Under the pieces are notes generated by a model. The model saw only the letters and a list, made by a program, of their open reading frames with translations, did not search any database and was not told where the DNA came from. DNA of 64,000 bases from Eubacteriaceae bacterium (lineage in GTDB: Bacteria; Bacillota; Clostridia; Peptostreptococcales; Anaerovoracaceae): NCBI GenBank assembly GCA_902362435.1, contig CABIWW010000010.1, positions 62,001 through 126,000 on the forward strand. Reading direction: 5' to 3'. The position numbers were made by a program, and so were the translations under genes. This document shows positions 37,579-46,312 of this stretch, piece after piece. How positions within the stretch are numbered: position 1 is the first letter of the stretch; each line of letters begins with the position of its first letter.

Positions 37579-38413
37579 GAAAAAAGGTATAATAACAGTT
37601 GCGGATGTGACTGAACTGATCGAGGACGCAGTGCCGGTATCACTGCAGGAGTCGTGGGACAACAGCGGACTGCTGATCGGATTTCCGGAGAAGCATGTTA
37701 AAAAAGTCATAACATGTCTTGAAATAACGGAGGCCGTGGCAGACGAGGCGGTCGCTGCAGGTGCAGACATGATAGTATCGCACCATCCGCTGATCTTCAG
37801 CGGCATCAGAAAGCTCAGCTACGACAGCAGTGAGGACAGAGCTGTGATGAAGCTGGTTTCGAACGGTATATCGGTGTATTCATGTCATACGCCTTTTGAC
37901 AAGGTCAGGGGCGGCAATAATGATATCATCGCGGAAAGGCTTGGGCTTTCGTCCGTGAAAAACCTCAGGGGCGATGACGTTGTTTCACCGTCAAAGATGG
38001 CAGAAAACCGCGACGAGGCGGATATAGGAAGGACCGGCAGATTCAGGAAGCCTTTGACTTATGTGCAGGCTATAGAGCTTGCTGCGAACCAGCTGAACAT
38101 GAGTATCAGGCAGCTTCGCGCATGCGGCGATCTGAATACGGAGATAACATCGGTCGGGATATGCACCGGAGCCGGAGCGGATATGGCTGAAATGGCTGTG
38201 GATGCAGGATGTCAGCTCTTCATAACGGGCGACGTGAAGTATCATGAGGCGCAGGCTGCTGCTGCACGAGGCATCTGCCTTCTGGACGCGGGGCATTACG
38301 GAACGGAAAAATTCTTTGCCCAGGCGATGCGGGAGCTGCTGGAGAAGAAGCTCGCCGGGAAAGCGGAAGTCGTGGAGTCTGCTGTGAACATCGATCCGTT
38401 CAATATACTGTAG
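37568..38413 (+). CDS. Nif3-like dinuclear metal-centre protein (YqfO)
   Basis: A 281-residue member of the Nif3/YqfO family, which forms toroidal hexamers with a two-metal site; molecular role unsettled (GTP cyclohydrolase I type 2 is often assigned without proof). Metal-ligand motifs are DMIVSHHPLIFSG near residue 70, the following HTPFDKVRGGNN, and the C-terminal DVKYHEAQAA with DAGHYGTEKF. No inserted PII-like domain is seen. It overlaps trmK by 11 bases. Confidence 0.93.
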   Translation: MEDRKKGIITVADVTELIEDAVPVSLQESWDNSGLLIGFPEKHVKKVITCLEITEAVADEAVAAGADMIVSHHPLIFSGIRKLSYDSSEDRAVMKLVSNGISVYSCHTPFDKVRGGNNDIIAERLGLSSVKNLRGDDVVSPSKMAENRDEADIGRTGRFRKPLTYVQAIELAANQLNMSIRQLRACGDLNTEITSVGICTGAGADMAEMAVDAGCQLFITGDVKYHEAQAAAARGICLLDAGHYGTEKFFAQAMRELLEKKLAGKAEVVESAVNIDPFNIL

Positions 38414-38636
38414 ATGATGGTACGGATGCGGCGCGGAATGTGTTGCGGAATTTATCGCAGTCCATAGGCGCCAGGCTGGCAGTATGCATTGCAAGCTGTA
38501 GGCGCAGGCCGGCGGATGCGGTGACGGTGTGATTGCAAAATGCCGGGTGTATCGCAAGTGCTGGAAGCCGGTATTGAAAACCGGCTGGTGACGGGTGGCA
38601 TTCAGCGCAAGGTCTGAGCAGAAGCAGATGTACTGC
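38414..38636. other. Intergenic stretch with no gene
   Basis: G/C-rich sequence with short internal repeats of TGCGG. A small hairpin (AGCCGGT with ACCGGCT, near 38568) may end the dgt-to-nif3 transcript, although it lacks a T-run. No coding potential is seen. Confidence 0.5.
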
Positions 38637-38665
38637 TTTACAAAAAAAGCTTTATATGGTATAAA
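38637..38665 (+). promoter_or_regulatory. Promoter for rnpB
   Basis: TTTACA at 38637-38642 and TATAAA at 38660-38665, spacing 17, placed 15 bases before the start of the RNase P RNA. Confidence 0.75.
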
Positions 38666-38680
38666 TATTAAAGTCATATT

Positions 38681-39032
38681 TTGGGTAAGACAGATGATCG
38701 CGTGCATCTTCGGGATGTATGAGGAAAGTCCGGGCTCCACAGGGCATGGATGCCGGATAACGTCCGGCGTAGGTAACTATAGGGAAAGTGCAACAGAAAC
38801 ACACCGCCGAAACGGGTCATGCCGTGGCAAGGTTGAAATTGTGAGGTAAGAGCTCACAGGGAAATATGGTAACATATCTCCCGTGTAAACCCCATCCGGA
38901 GCAAGACCAAATAGGACATGGAAAGCGGCGGCCCGTCGCTGTCCGGGAGGTAGGTCGCATGAGCCTGGTGGCAACATCAGGCCAAGATAGATGATCGTCT
39001 GATACAGAACCCGGCTTACAGTCTTGCCCAAT
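38681..39032 (+). ncRNA. rnpB: RNase P RNA
   Basis: Catalytic RNA that removes tRNA 5' leaders. The universally conserved 5' segment GAGGAAAGTCCGGGCTCC begins near 38719 and the 3' segment ACAGAACCCGGCTTA near 39004; together they form P4. TTGGGTAAGAC at the 5' end pairs with GTCTTGCCCAA at the 3' end (one G-T), which is helix P1 and sets both ends. The middle, with GCAACAGAAACACACCGC and AAACCCCATCC, fits other conserved RNase P segments. Confidence 0.96.
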
Positions 39033-39136
39033 GTATTTTCAATGACCGGAGAGATTGTTTGAAGTATTTATCACTTTTTTTGTATAATGATTGCACAAAA
39101 AATTATGGAAATTCCTAAAAAATTTCCGAAAAATAC

Positions 39137-39164
39137 TTGCAATAACCTGAATATGTAGTATAAT
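39137..39164 (+). promoter_or_regulatory. Promoter for tRNA-Leu
   Basis: TTGCAA at 39137-39142 and a perfect TATAAT at 39159-39164, spacing 16. A second candidate (TTGAAG and TATAAT, spacing 18) lies about 75 bases further upstream. Confidence 0.65.
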
Positions 39165-39183
39165 AAAAGGGTCGCTTGGATAT

Positions 39184-39270
39184 GCGGATATGGCGGAATT
39201 GGCAGACGCGCACGGTTCAGGTCCGTGTGAGGGTTACTTCATGGGGGTTCGAATCCCTTTATCCGCACCA
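39184..39270 (+). tRNA. tRNA-Leu (CAG)
   Basis: An 87-base class II tRNA with encoded CCA. The acceptor stem GCGGATA pairs with TATCCGC. The anticodon stem CACGG/CCGTG encloses loop TTCAGGT, so the anticodon is CAG at 39218-39220. A long variable arm and a GGTTCGAATCC T-arm follow. A terminator follows within five bases, so it is a single-gene unit. Confidence 0.98.
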
Positions 39271-39274
39271 AATA

Positions 39275-39312
39275 AAAAGCCCGAAGCAATATGCTTCGGG
39301 CTTTTTATTTGG
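39275..39312. terminator. Terminator after tRNA-Leu
   Basis: AAAAAGCCCGAAGCA pairs with TGCTTCGGGCTTTTT around a short ATA-containing loop. It can act in both directions and so may also serve the SMR genes on the other strand. Confidence 0.93.
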
Positions 39313-39334
39313 TCAGCTTTAGCGAAAGATCAGG

Positions 39335-39655
39335 TTATCCCAGCAGATTTAATGTAAAGGTGCTGATAATGATGACTATCAGCGATATGTAGCCGATCCT
39401 GGTCAGTTTCTGCTTATAATAAAGATATCCAACCACAGAGGTCACGACAATACCTACTGCACCCCAGGTCGCGTATGCGATACCCAGATCGATATCCGTC
39501 AGTGCGAATCCGAACAAAGCATAGCTGATGGTGTACCCTAAAAGGCAGATAAGTGTCGGTTTGGGATTTGTGAAACCATGTGTGGCTGTCACAAATGAGG
39601 CCGCGATTACTTCCGCTATGATGGAAAGTGCCAGTAAAATATAAGCTGCTAACAT
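39335..39655 (-). CDS. SMR-family transporter subunit B
   Basis: A 106-residue small multidrug resistance protein with four membrane helices. The conserved glutamate is in ALSIIAEVIAASF (helix 1), and GIAYATWGAVG is the family's helix-3 signature. It overlaps the partner gene by seven bases, the mark of heterodimeric SMR pairs (EbrAB, YkkCD, MdtIJ). Such pairs export small cations, often quaternary or other amines. No guanidine riboswitch is seen upstream. Confidence 0.9.
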   Translation of the reverse strand: MLAAYILLALSIIAEVIAASFVTATHGFTNPKPTLICLLGYTISYALFGFALTDIDLGIAYATWGAVGIVVTSVVGYLYYKQKLTRIGYISLIVIIISTFTLNLLG

Positions 39656-40086
39656 GATGTACTCTCCTTCCTGTCGTGCTTATCTGTGCTTTTTATTGCT
39701 GTTTCAGAATCTGCAGAGCTGGTTTCAGAACCAGATGCTTCTTTTACAGGCGTTCCCCACATATTCATGGTAAATGTAGCTGCCGCCAGTACGATTATCG
39801 ATATCCAGCCAACGGTGGAAAGAGGCTGATGAAATAAAAAAAATCCCAGCAGTGTGCACACCAGTGCGCCGACTACACTCCAGGTGGCATAAGCGACAGG
39901 CAGGTTAATGATGTGGAGCACTTTGGAAAATATGAAAAAGGAAAACAGTATGGTTATAATAGCTCCGATCCCCAGAAGTTTGTTTTCATAGCCACTGGAT
40001 GCGGTCAGCATGGCATCACCGATGATCTCGATAATGATGGAAATCGCCAGGATAATATAAGCCATTTGTTTTGACACATTTAACAT
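39649..40086 (-). CDS. SMR-family transporter subunit A, with polar tail
   Basis: First gene of the SMR pair: 145 residues with four membrane helices (glutamate in AISIIIEIIGDAML, then PVAYATWSVVGALVCTLLGF) and an unusual hydrophilic tail of about 35 residues (from about 110, Ser/Glu/Asp/Lys-rich). GGAGG precedes the ATG on the minus strand. The promoter at 40195-40165 has the long spacer typical of MerR-activated genes. Quaternary amines such as choline-related compounds are possible substrates given the choline operon 11 kb away, but that is inference. Confidence 0.88.
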   Translation of the reverse strand: MLNVSKQMAYIILAISIIIEIIGDAMLTASSGYENKLLGIGAIITILFSFFIFSKVLHIINLPVAYATWSVVGALVCTLLGFFLFHQPLSTVGWISIIVLAAATFTMNMWGTPVKEASGSETSSADSETAIKSTDKHDRKESTSC

Positions 40087-40164
40087 TTTATTTTACCTCC
40101 TTCGCCGCAGACATGAGATGACTGTGATGCATGCAAAACCGTACATTCTTTATGCAACAAGTAT

Positions 40165-40195
40165 TTTATACACCATGCCCTTGTGTCAATGTCAA
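40165..40195 (-). promoter_or_regulatory. Long-spacer promoter for the SMR pair
   Basis: On the minus strand, TTGACA (40195-40190) and TATAAA (40170-40165) are separated by 19 bases, with an ACAC/GTGT dyad inside the spacer. A 19-base spacer with a central dyad is typical of promoters activated by MerR-family regulators. The rest of 40087-40350 shows no gene. Confidence 0.55.
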
Positions 40196-40350
40196 GTAAG
40201 ATCCCCTCTTAGAATATGGAAAAAACAGGAGATTCAGCTGTCCGCAGTTTATGGGTCACGGCAGGATTCCCGAGCTTCTGCAAGCTTTGAAGTGGTTATT
40301 CCGGCATAAAACCGCCGGCATAAAATCTTCAGATGTTTCTGATTTTTTTC

Positions 40351-40381
40351 TGGACATTCCCTTTAAGGTATAGTCTATAAT
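40351..40381 (+). promoter_or_regulatory. MerR-type promoter for the secreted PHP protein
   Basis: TGGACA at 40351-40356 and TATAAT at 40376-40381 with a 19-base spacer that contains the dyad CCTT-t-AAGG. It shares GACATTCC, AGG, TATAG and the -10 pattern with the cut operon promoter at 50655. The 190 bases between it and the gene hold no ORF with support. Confidence 0.6.
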
Positions 40382-40569
40382 CAGTTTAATAAATTTTCTG
40401 ATATGAGGAAATATTTTAAAATATCCGGGTGTTTGTGCAGAATCAGAATCACCTGGAAGAGGAAGAAAGGGGAGATGATAACAACAGGCAGCAGCAATGC
40501 TGTACTGCAGAATTGCATAAGAGAAAAGTTACTGTGATAACTATACAAATTACAGGAGAGGTATATTTT

Positions 40570-43431
40570 ATGAAGAAAAAAATGATAGCTGGTATTCTGG
40601 CTCTGATTATGGCGGTAACACCATTCGTATCCTTGCCGGCCATATCCTATGCAGCCAGTGGAACTTGCGGCGTTCAGCAAGGGGCTACCAAGATTTTTGA
40701 AGGAATGGCAACAGATGCTGAAGATATCACCATTTGGAATGATAAGATGGCGGTTTCTTTTGCAGTCGGTTCCAACAACTACTGGAATATGACAAAGGGA
40801 AGTATTCTGGATATCTGTGCGATCGATTCAGAAGGGAACTGGGGGCCGGATCTGGTCAATGACGTGGAGCTTCTGATGGATTTCTGGACTGCTACAGGAG
40901 AATACAACGGGACAGATCTGCGAAACGACGTTAATGTCACATCGGAGGTATCATCGGACAAAAATACTGTCACGGTTACGTCGAAGTACCGCTACTGGGT
41001 GGCGGATCCCAACAAGGACGGCATCAATGATGATGCACTGCCTCTTAACGTGACACAGGTCTATACCCTGAAAGCCGGTGACAGTCACCTTACCATGGAG
41101 ACCACGGTAGAAAATCCAAATAAGGGTATCGACTACGGAAACAAGGCCTTAAATGAATCAGCTGCCGGTAAAAGCAGCACGGGAATGTTCTCAGGCTATT
41201 CCATAAGCACTAACGCAGCCAATATGTTCGGCCCTTACGGATATTATCCGGACACCAAGGCTACCGGGATCGCTATCGGAAACAATGAGAACGTAAAGGA
41301 ATATTTCGGGAAATTCGTCACAACGTACAAGGATGATTACGCCGTATCTCTGATCATGGACGGCTCCGACGCCTACAAAGGCTCTTCCGGCTACAAGGAT
41401 CTTTACATCAACCAGGTTCTTGAGGCCGGGAAATCCTACACTTTCAAGGGGGAAGTTCTCGTAGAAACCTCCAATTCCACAGCGTCCGTGCTGGATCGCG
41501 TCTATGCGCGCGACAAGATCGAAGATGACGATACGGCGATGGTCCGCGGAACTGTAAAAGATGAAAACGGCAAGCCTGTCGAAGGCGTGAATGTGATCGT
41601 TAAAAAAGACGGTAAGTACATGTGCACGAAAAAATCCGGTTCAGTAAACGGCGCTGAGGTCGATACACCAAAGACTGTCGAACAGCCGATGGTATGGGCG
41701 ATCACCGACAAGAACGGGGAGTATTCTTTCAAACTGCCGAAGACCAAAAACAGCTTTGACGGGGATGGTACTTACAGATATAAGCTGAAGCTGGAAGCAG
41801 CCGGGTACACATCCCAGACTACGGAGGAGTTTACACTCAAGAGCGATAAAACACAGAACTTTACCATCAAGACAGGTGCACCTGTCAAATTGAGCGCCAA
41901 GGATCAGAATGGAAATGCGATCCCGTTCCGGGTAGAGATCTCAGGCGTGACCTATGAGAACAAATGCGCCGGGATCAGTACATATTTCAGTAATTCCGCA
42001 GCCAGGGAAACAGCTGTGGAATTCAATCTGACTCAGGCAGACGATGTGACCTTTACCGCTTCATACGGCAAGGACTTTGAATCCAATGCCGTACCGTTCA
42101 ATACGAACGTGACTGCAGGCGGCGTTGAACACACCTTTGTCATCGATGAACTGATCGATCCGAAGACATCCGGCTGGGTATCCATGGACAACCATCAGCA
42201 CTCGGACTACGGCGATGGAGCAACGCCTCCGAAGGATCTGTTCAATGCACAGATCGCCGCGAAGCTCCATTACAATCTCGTTTCGGACCACGATACGCGG
42301 ATCAATAATATTCTGATGAAGAACTTCTCCGACAAGTTCGGAAGACCGTACATCTCCAATATGGAAGTTTCTCCGGGATGGGGACACTGGGGTGTTCTCA
42401 ACGTTGATTTCAGCGAAAAAGAAACAGGCAACATAGTCAACGCTTCTACAGCAACACCGCCTGAGATCATCAAAGCCGGACATGATGCCAATGCTCTGGT
42501 TATCGTACATCATCCGTATTCCGACTACGGATTCCTGCACAATCAGGACAGCGTTGCCGGCGGCCATGCGGAAGGCTGGAAGGATTTCGATCTCATCGAA
42601 CTGCAATCAACTATATCATCCGATGGGAAGACACTGGACACACTGGAAGAACTCACTGCAGAAAATTATGAGAACATCAGTCTGGACAAGCTCAGCAGCA
42701 CCATTGCAAGTGCCGGGATCTCTCAGATGGATGCAAAAGCTCTCGTAACTGCATTTGCGTTCTGGAATGCCGGAGAAAAGAAATATCTGAGCGCAGGCTC
42801 CGACCAGCATCAGGCGACTAATACGGCACTGTATCCGGGAATCATCAGGCAATATGCAAAAGTCGGAAAAAACAGCGAAGAAGCAGGCAGTGCAGATACG
42901 AAGGCTTACCTCGCAGCGCTGAAGGACGGACGTTCATATGTTACTATGGGACCGCTCTTCTTTACTTATGATGGAGAGTCATTTGGAGACACCATCTCGG
43001 CAGACAGGAAAGCACTGAAGATTGACGCAATGGCAGTTAATGGTCTGGAAAAAGTTGTTCTTTACCGAAATGGCGTGAAAGCGGAAACAAAAGAGCTGGC
43101 GGGGAGTAAAGACAAGCAGACGCTTGAATTCACGATCGATTCCGGAAAAGATGCGAAGTGGTACAGCTACGTTGCGATCGACAGCAACGGTAACTATGCG
43201 GTTTCAAATCCGATTTGGGTGAAAGCCGGAGGCGGTACGGAAGAACAGGATCCTGCGGTAAAACCGACGGATAATGGTAAGCCGGGCTCTGCTGACAAAC
43301 CAAAGACATCTGCTGCGGATACCGGGGACAACACAAATCTTCTGCTGCTGATCCTTCTGATGACAGCTGCAGCCGGCGGTTCAGTGGCTCTGATCCTTCG
43401 CAGCAGGAAAAATAAAGGATCGAAAGTATAA
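40570..43431 (+). CDS. Secreted, surface-anchored CehA/McbA-type PHP metallohydrolase
   Basis: A 953-residue exported protein. It has a signal peptide (residues 1-30, MKKKMIAGILALIMAVTPFVSLPAISYA), a beta-rich N-terminal domain (about 35-310), a carboxypeptidase-regulatory-like domain (about 320-440, VRGTVKDENGKPVEGVNV), and a PHP/CehA-like metal domain (about 535-850). Metal-ligand candidates are His542 and His544 (DNHQH), His574 (SDHD), the IVHHPYSDYG histidines and the SDQH motif. The C-terminus has a hydrophobic span after ADTGDNTN and a basic tail, like a sortase signal with a non-canonical motif (no LPxTG). The family cleaves esters or phosphoesters; the substrate is unknown. Shared promoter architecture with the cut operon suggests a choline ester. 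Confidence 0.82.
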   Translation: MKKKMIAGILALIMAVTPFVSLPAISYAASGTCGVQQGATKIFEGMATDAEDITIWNDKMAVSFAVGSNNYWNMTKGSILDICAIDSEGNWGPDLVNDVELLMDFWTATGEYNGTDLRNDVNVTSEVSSDKNTVTVTSKYRYWVADPNKDGINDDALPLNVTQVYTLKAGDSHLTMETTVENPNKGIDYGNKALNESAAGKSSTGMFSGYSISTNAANMFGPYGYYPDTKATGIAIGNNENVKEYFGKFVTTYKDDYAVSLIMDGSDAYKGSSGYKDLYINQVLEAGKSYTFKGEVLVETSNSTASVLDRVYARDKIEDDDTAMVRGTVKDENGKPVEGVNVIVKKDGKYMCTKKSGSVNGAEVDTPKTVEQPMVWAITDKNGEYSFKLPKTKNSFDGDGTYRYKLKLEAAGYTSQTTEEFTLKSDKTQNFTIKTGAPVKLSAKDQNGNAIPFRVEISGVTYENKCAGISTYFSNSAARETAVEFNLTQADDVTFTASYGKDFESNAVPFNTNVTAGGVEHTFVIDELIDPKTSGWVSMDNHQHSDYGDGATPPKDLFNAQIAAKLHYNLVSDHDTRINNILMKNFSDKFGRPYISNMEVSPGWGHWGVLNVDFSEKETGNIVNASTATPPEIIKAGHDANALVIVHHPYSDYGFLHNQDSVAGGHAEGWKDFDLIELQSTISSDGKTLDTLEELTAENYENISLDKLSSTIASAGISQMDAKALVTAFAFWNAGEKKYLSAGSDQHQATNTALYPGIIRQYAKVGKNSEEAGSADTKAYLAALKDGRSYVTMGPLFFTYDGESFGDTISADRKALKIDAMAVNGLEKVVLYRNGVKAETKELAGSKDKQTLEFTIDSGKDAKWYSYVAIDSNGNYAVSNPIWVKAGGGTEEQDPAVKPTDNGKPGSADKPKTSAADTGDNTNLLLLILLMTAAAGGSVALILRSRKNKGSKV

Positions 43432-43523
43432 AGCAATGAGTTTAATTGCGGCGTGGCAAGTAAAGTTTAAATGAGCTGCAGAATCAATATAATCAAGATA
43501 GCATCAATAGAATAAGACAGCTT

Positions 43524-43557
43524 AGCCGGAGATTCGTTTTTTGACTCTCCGGCTTTT
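43524..43557. terminator. Terminator downstream of the PHP gene
   Basis: AGCCGGAGA at 43524-43532 pairs with TCTCCGGCT (from 43546), followed by TTTT. It ends the PHP transcript; the transporter remnant lies just beyond it. Confidence 0.75.
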
Positions 43558-43579
43558 CATGGAACAGAAAGGTTTCCAA

Positions 43580-43757
43580 AGTCAGTTTTTCATGAAACAT
43601 CACAGGCGCCAGAGCCATGACGATGACGGGACCGCAGTAGTATCCGAGAGATGCGATGCTGACGCCGATCCGTCGATACGCTTCAAAGAGAAACAGCCAG
43701 CTTATTCCCATGGAATACCCTGATAAAGTTAAAAATACAAGAGATTTTCGGTGTTTC
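43580..43757 (-). pseudogene. Remnant of a DMT/EamA-family transporter
   Basis: On the minus strand an intact-looking stretch reads SLVFLTLSGYSMGISWLFLFEAYRRIGVSIASLG and GPVIVMALAPVMFHEKL in separate pieces, typical of EamA-type permeases, but only about 60 of some 290 residues remain. The 5' part is missing at the junction with the lysR remnant, and the 3' part runs into unrelated sequence and the terminator. Confidence 0.75.
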
Positions 43758-44155
43758 AAAAACAATGGTAGTGCTTCCGAAAGACCACCCCCTGGCGCAT
43801 GCGGACACCTTTCCGGTGAAGTCTTTGCAGGATGATCCTTTTATCATGCTGGAAAAAGGAACTAAAACAGAAATCACGGAGAACTATCAAAAAAACGGAC
43901 TGATACCAAAGCCCAAGTACACCACTTTTGATGACTATGCGGTTCTGTCCATGGTGGAGAATGGTGGAGAAAGGGCTGGGGATCGCCATTTTGCCAAAGC
44001 TGATTTTACAGAGGATCGCATATGATGTGATGGTAAAGCCTCTGGATGTGGACGCGTATCGGACGATCGGAGTAGCTATGAAAAACAAGAAAGAATTGTC
44101 TCTGGCCGCTCGGCGTTTTCTGGAATATCTGGACTTTCGGGATCTGAATATCTGA
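43758..44155 (+). pseudogene. Remnant of a LysR-family regulator with frameshift
   Basis: The C-terminal half of a LysR effector domain is visible: MVVLPKDHPLAHADTFPVKS in one frame, then GLGIAILPKLILQRI and AARRFLEYLDF in another. The frame changes at a 10-base tandem duplication (ATGGTGGAGA twice, 43951-43970); removing one copy restores SMVEKGLGIAI, the normal LysR sequence. The DNA-binding half is gone. Together with the transporter remnant it marks the deletion of a divergent regulator/transporter pair. Confidence 0.85.
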
Positions 44156-44254
44156 AAAATCAAAAAATATAGTTTTGACTGTTTCCTTTTGCAGAAAAAA
44201 CGGGTATAATAAAATTAATAGATAAAAATTATCCAGTATAGGGGGGTACAAAAC

Positions 44255-46126
44255 ATGACAACTAATGTTACGAATACGATTATCAATATAGGTGCTAACG
44301 ATCATGATGTGGATCTTTTCGAAGGTCAGTATATCGTTCCCAATGGCATGGCATACAATTCATATGCGATCATCGACGACAAGATCGCCATCATGGACAC
44401 GATAGACAAGAAGAAAACCGAGGAATGGCTTGCCAATATAGATGCTGCTCTGAGCGGCAGAAAGCTTGATTATCTTGCTGTTCCGCCGGCTATGTTCGCA
44501 ACCAGGCAGGGAAGTTATAATTCGACCGGAGGCAGGAAGCCGGACTATCTCATCATCCAGCACATGGAGCCGGATCACTCGGCATCCATCAAGGCGTTCC
44601 TGGAAAAATACGGTGATGTCACAGTTGTCGGCAACAAGAAGACCTTCAAGATGATCCGCCAGTTTTTCCCGGGGATGGAACTAAAAAACACTTTGGAGGT
44701 AGAAAACGGAGATACTCTAGACCTTGGAAACCATCAGCTTACGTTTGTGTTTGCTCCGATGGTACACTGGCCGGAAGTAATGATGACGTATGAATCTTCG
44801 GAGAAGATCCTCTTTGCAGCTGACGGATTCGGCAAATTCGGCGCCCTTGACGCTGAGGAAGACTGGGCCTGCGAAGCCAGAAGATACTACATCGGTATCG
44901 TAGGTAAATACGGAGCCCAGGTGCAAAGTATACTCAAAAAAGCTGCAGGACTGGATATCGAGAAGATCTGTCCGCTTCACGGACCTGTTCTGACGGAAAA
45001 TCTGGGATATTACATCAATCTGTATGATACATGGTCCAGCTATGAACCTGAAACCGATGGTGTATGCATTTGCTATACATCGGTATATGGCAACACGAAG
45101 AAAGCCGTAGAACTTCTGGTGTCGGAGCTTGAACGTAAAGGTGTGCCTGTGGGAGCGGTCAACGATCTAGCAAGATGTGATATGGCAGAAGCGGTCGAAG
45201 ATGCGTTCCGATACGACAAGCTGGTACTGGCTACCACGACGTATAATTCCGAGATCTTCCCGTTCATGCGCTATTTTATCGATCAGCTAAAGGAAAGAAA
45301 TTTCCAAAAAAGAACAGTAGCCTTTATTGAAAATGGATCCTGGGCTCCTGTTGCCAACAAGATCATGAAGGCTGATTTCGAAGACATGAAGCATATGACC
45401 ATAGCGAAGAACAACGTGACGATCCTGTCCGCTCTCAATGAGGAAAGCACGGCACAGATAGATGCACTGGCCGACGAACTGTCAAAGGGATATCTGCCGG
45501 TAAGCGCGAAGACGCAGGCAGAATTGGATCCAACCGCACTTTTCAAGATCGGATATGGTCTGTATGTCGTTACGTGCAATGACGGGAAAAAGGACAATGG
45601 TCTCATAGTCAACACGGTGACACAGGTGAGTGATAATCCTAACAGGATCGCGGTGAACGTGAACAAAGCTAATTATTCCTGCGAAGTCATAAAAAATACG
45701 GGCAGACTGAATGTTTCTGTCCTTTCGGAAGACGCCACGTTCAAGATCTTTGAACACTTCGGATTCCAGTCGGGTAAAAATGTGGATAAATTTGCCGGTT
45801 ATGAGCATCAGGCGAAAGCGGTCAACGGACTGCCGTATCTGACAAAGCATGCCAATGCATATATTTCCGGAAACGTAACGGGAATGGTAGATCTGGGAAC
45901 CCATATCATGTTCATCTGTGAAGTGACGGAGAGCGTCAAGCTTTCTGATATCGAAACGATGACGTACACGTACTATCAGAACAATGTGAAACCAAAGCCG
46001 GAAACCGATAAAAAGGGCTGGGTATGTGATATCTGCGGATATATATACGAAGGCGAGGACCTGCCGGAAGATTTTATCTGTCCGCTTTGTAAACATGGTG
46101 CAGCAGATTTCTCGAAGCTCGAATAA
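44255..46126 (+). CDS. Flavodiiron protein with flavin reductase and rubredoxin domains
   Basis: A 623-residue O2- or NO-reducing enzyme for anaerobes. Its domains are a metallo-beta-lactamase-like diiron domain (1-255; ligands in HMEPDH, MVHWPE, ADGFG and CPLHGP), a flavodoxin domain (about 262-405; CYTSVYGNTKKA), a flavin-reductase-like FMN domain (about 425-565), and a C-terminal rubredoxin (about 575-623; CDICGYIYEG and CPLCKHG). This fused form can pass electrons internally with fewer partner proteins. A run of six G precedes the ATG at good distance; a TATAAT lies at 44205-44210 with no good -35. In the cut island it may protect the glycyl-radical enzymes from oxygen. Confidence 0.95.
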   Translation: MTTNVTNTIINIGANDHDVDLFEGQYIVPNGMAYNSYAIIDDKIAIMDTIDKKKTEEWLANIDAALSGRKLDYLAVPPAMFATRQGSYNSTGGRKPDYLIIQHMEPDHSASIKAFLEKYGDVTVVGNKKTFKMIRQFFPGMELKNTLEVENGDTLDLGNHQLTFVFAPMVHWPEVMMTYESSEKILFAADGFGKFGALDAEEDWACEARRYYIGIVGKYGAQVQSILKKAAGLDIEKICPLHGPVLTENLGYYINLYDTWSSYEPETDGVCICYTSVYGNTKKAVELLVSELERKGVPVGAVNDLARCDMAEAVEDAFRYDKLVLATTTYNSEIFPFMRYFIDQLKERNFQKRTVAFIENGSWAPVANKIMKADFEDMKHMTIAKNNVTILSALNEESTAQIDALADELSKGYLPVSAKTQAELDPTALFKIGYGLYVVTCNDGKKDNGLIVNTVTQVSDNPNRIAVNVNKANYSCEVIKNTGRLNVSVLSEDATFKIFEHFGFQSGKNVDKFAGYEHQAKAVNGLPYLTKHANAYISGNVTGMVDLGTHIMFICEVTESVKLSDIETMTYTYYQNNVKPKPETDKKGWVCDICGYIYEGEDLPEDFICPLCKHGAADFSKLE

Positions 46127-46220
46127 GGCTTTTGCAGAGGGTGTGATACATGTGACCGGATCATAATATTGAGCGGTATAAGTTTTTCGGAACAGAAACA
46201 GTTTTATCGAAAAATTTAGT

Positions 46221-46249
46221 TTGATTTTTTTCAAAAGATATGGTACATT
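46221..46249 (+). promoter_or_regulatory. Promoter for the flavodoxin-TPR-DUF operon
   Basis: TTGATT at 46221-46226 and TACATT at 46244-46249, spacing 17, about 64 bases before the first gene. Confidence 0.5.
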
Positions 46250-46312
46250 GAATCAAAACTGAGACTTTTTTGATATTTATTACTGAAAAAAGGCTTACAG
46301 TAAGGATTGAAA

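Noticed and set aside
40118..40309. Small ORF between the SMR pair and the PHP gene
   Set aside because: No ribosome site, overlaps the SMR promoter, and the translation shows no pattern.
44175..44210. MerR-type promoter for the flavodiiron gene
   Set aside because: TTGACT and TATAAT are 24 bases apart, too far for MerR-type activation, and no dyad lies between.
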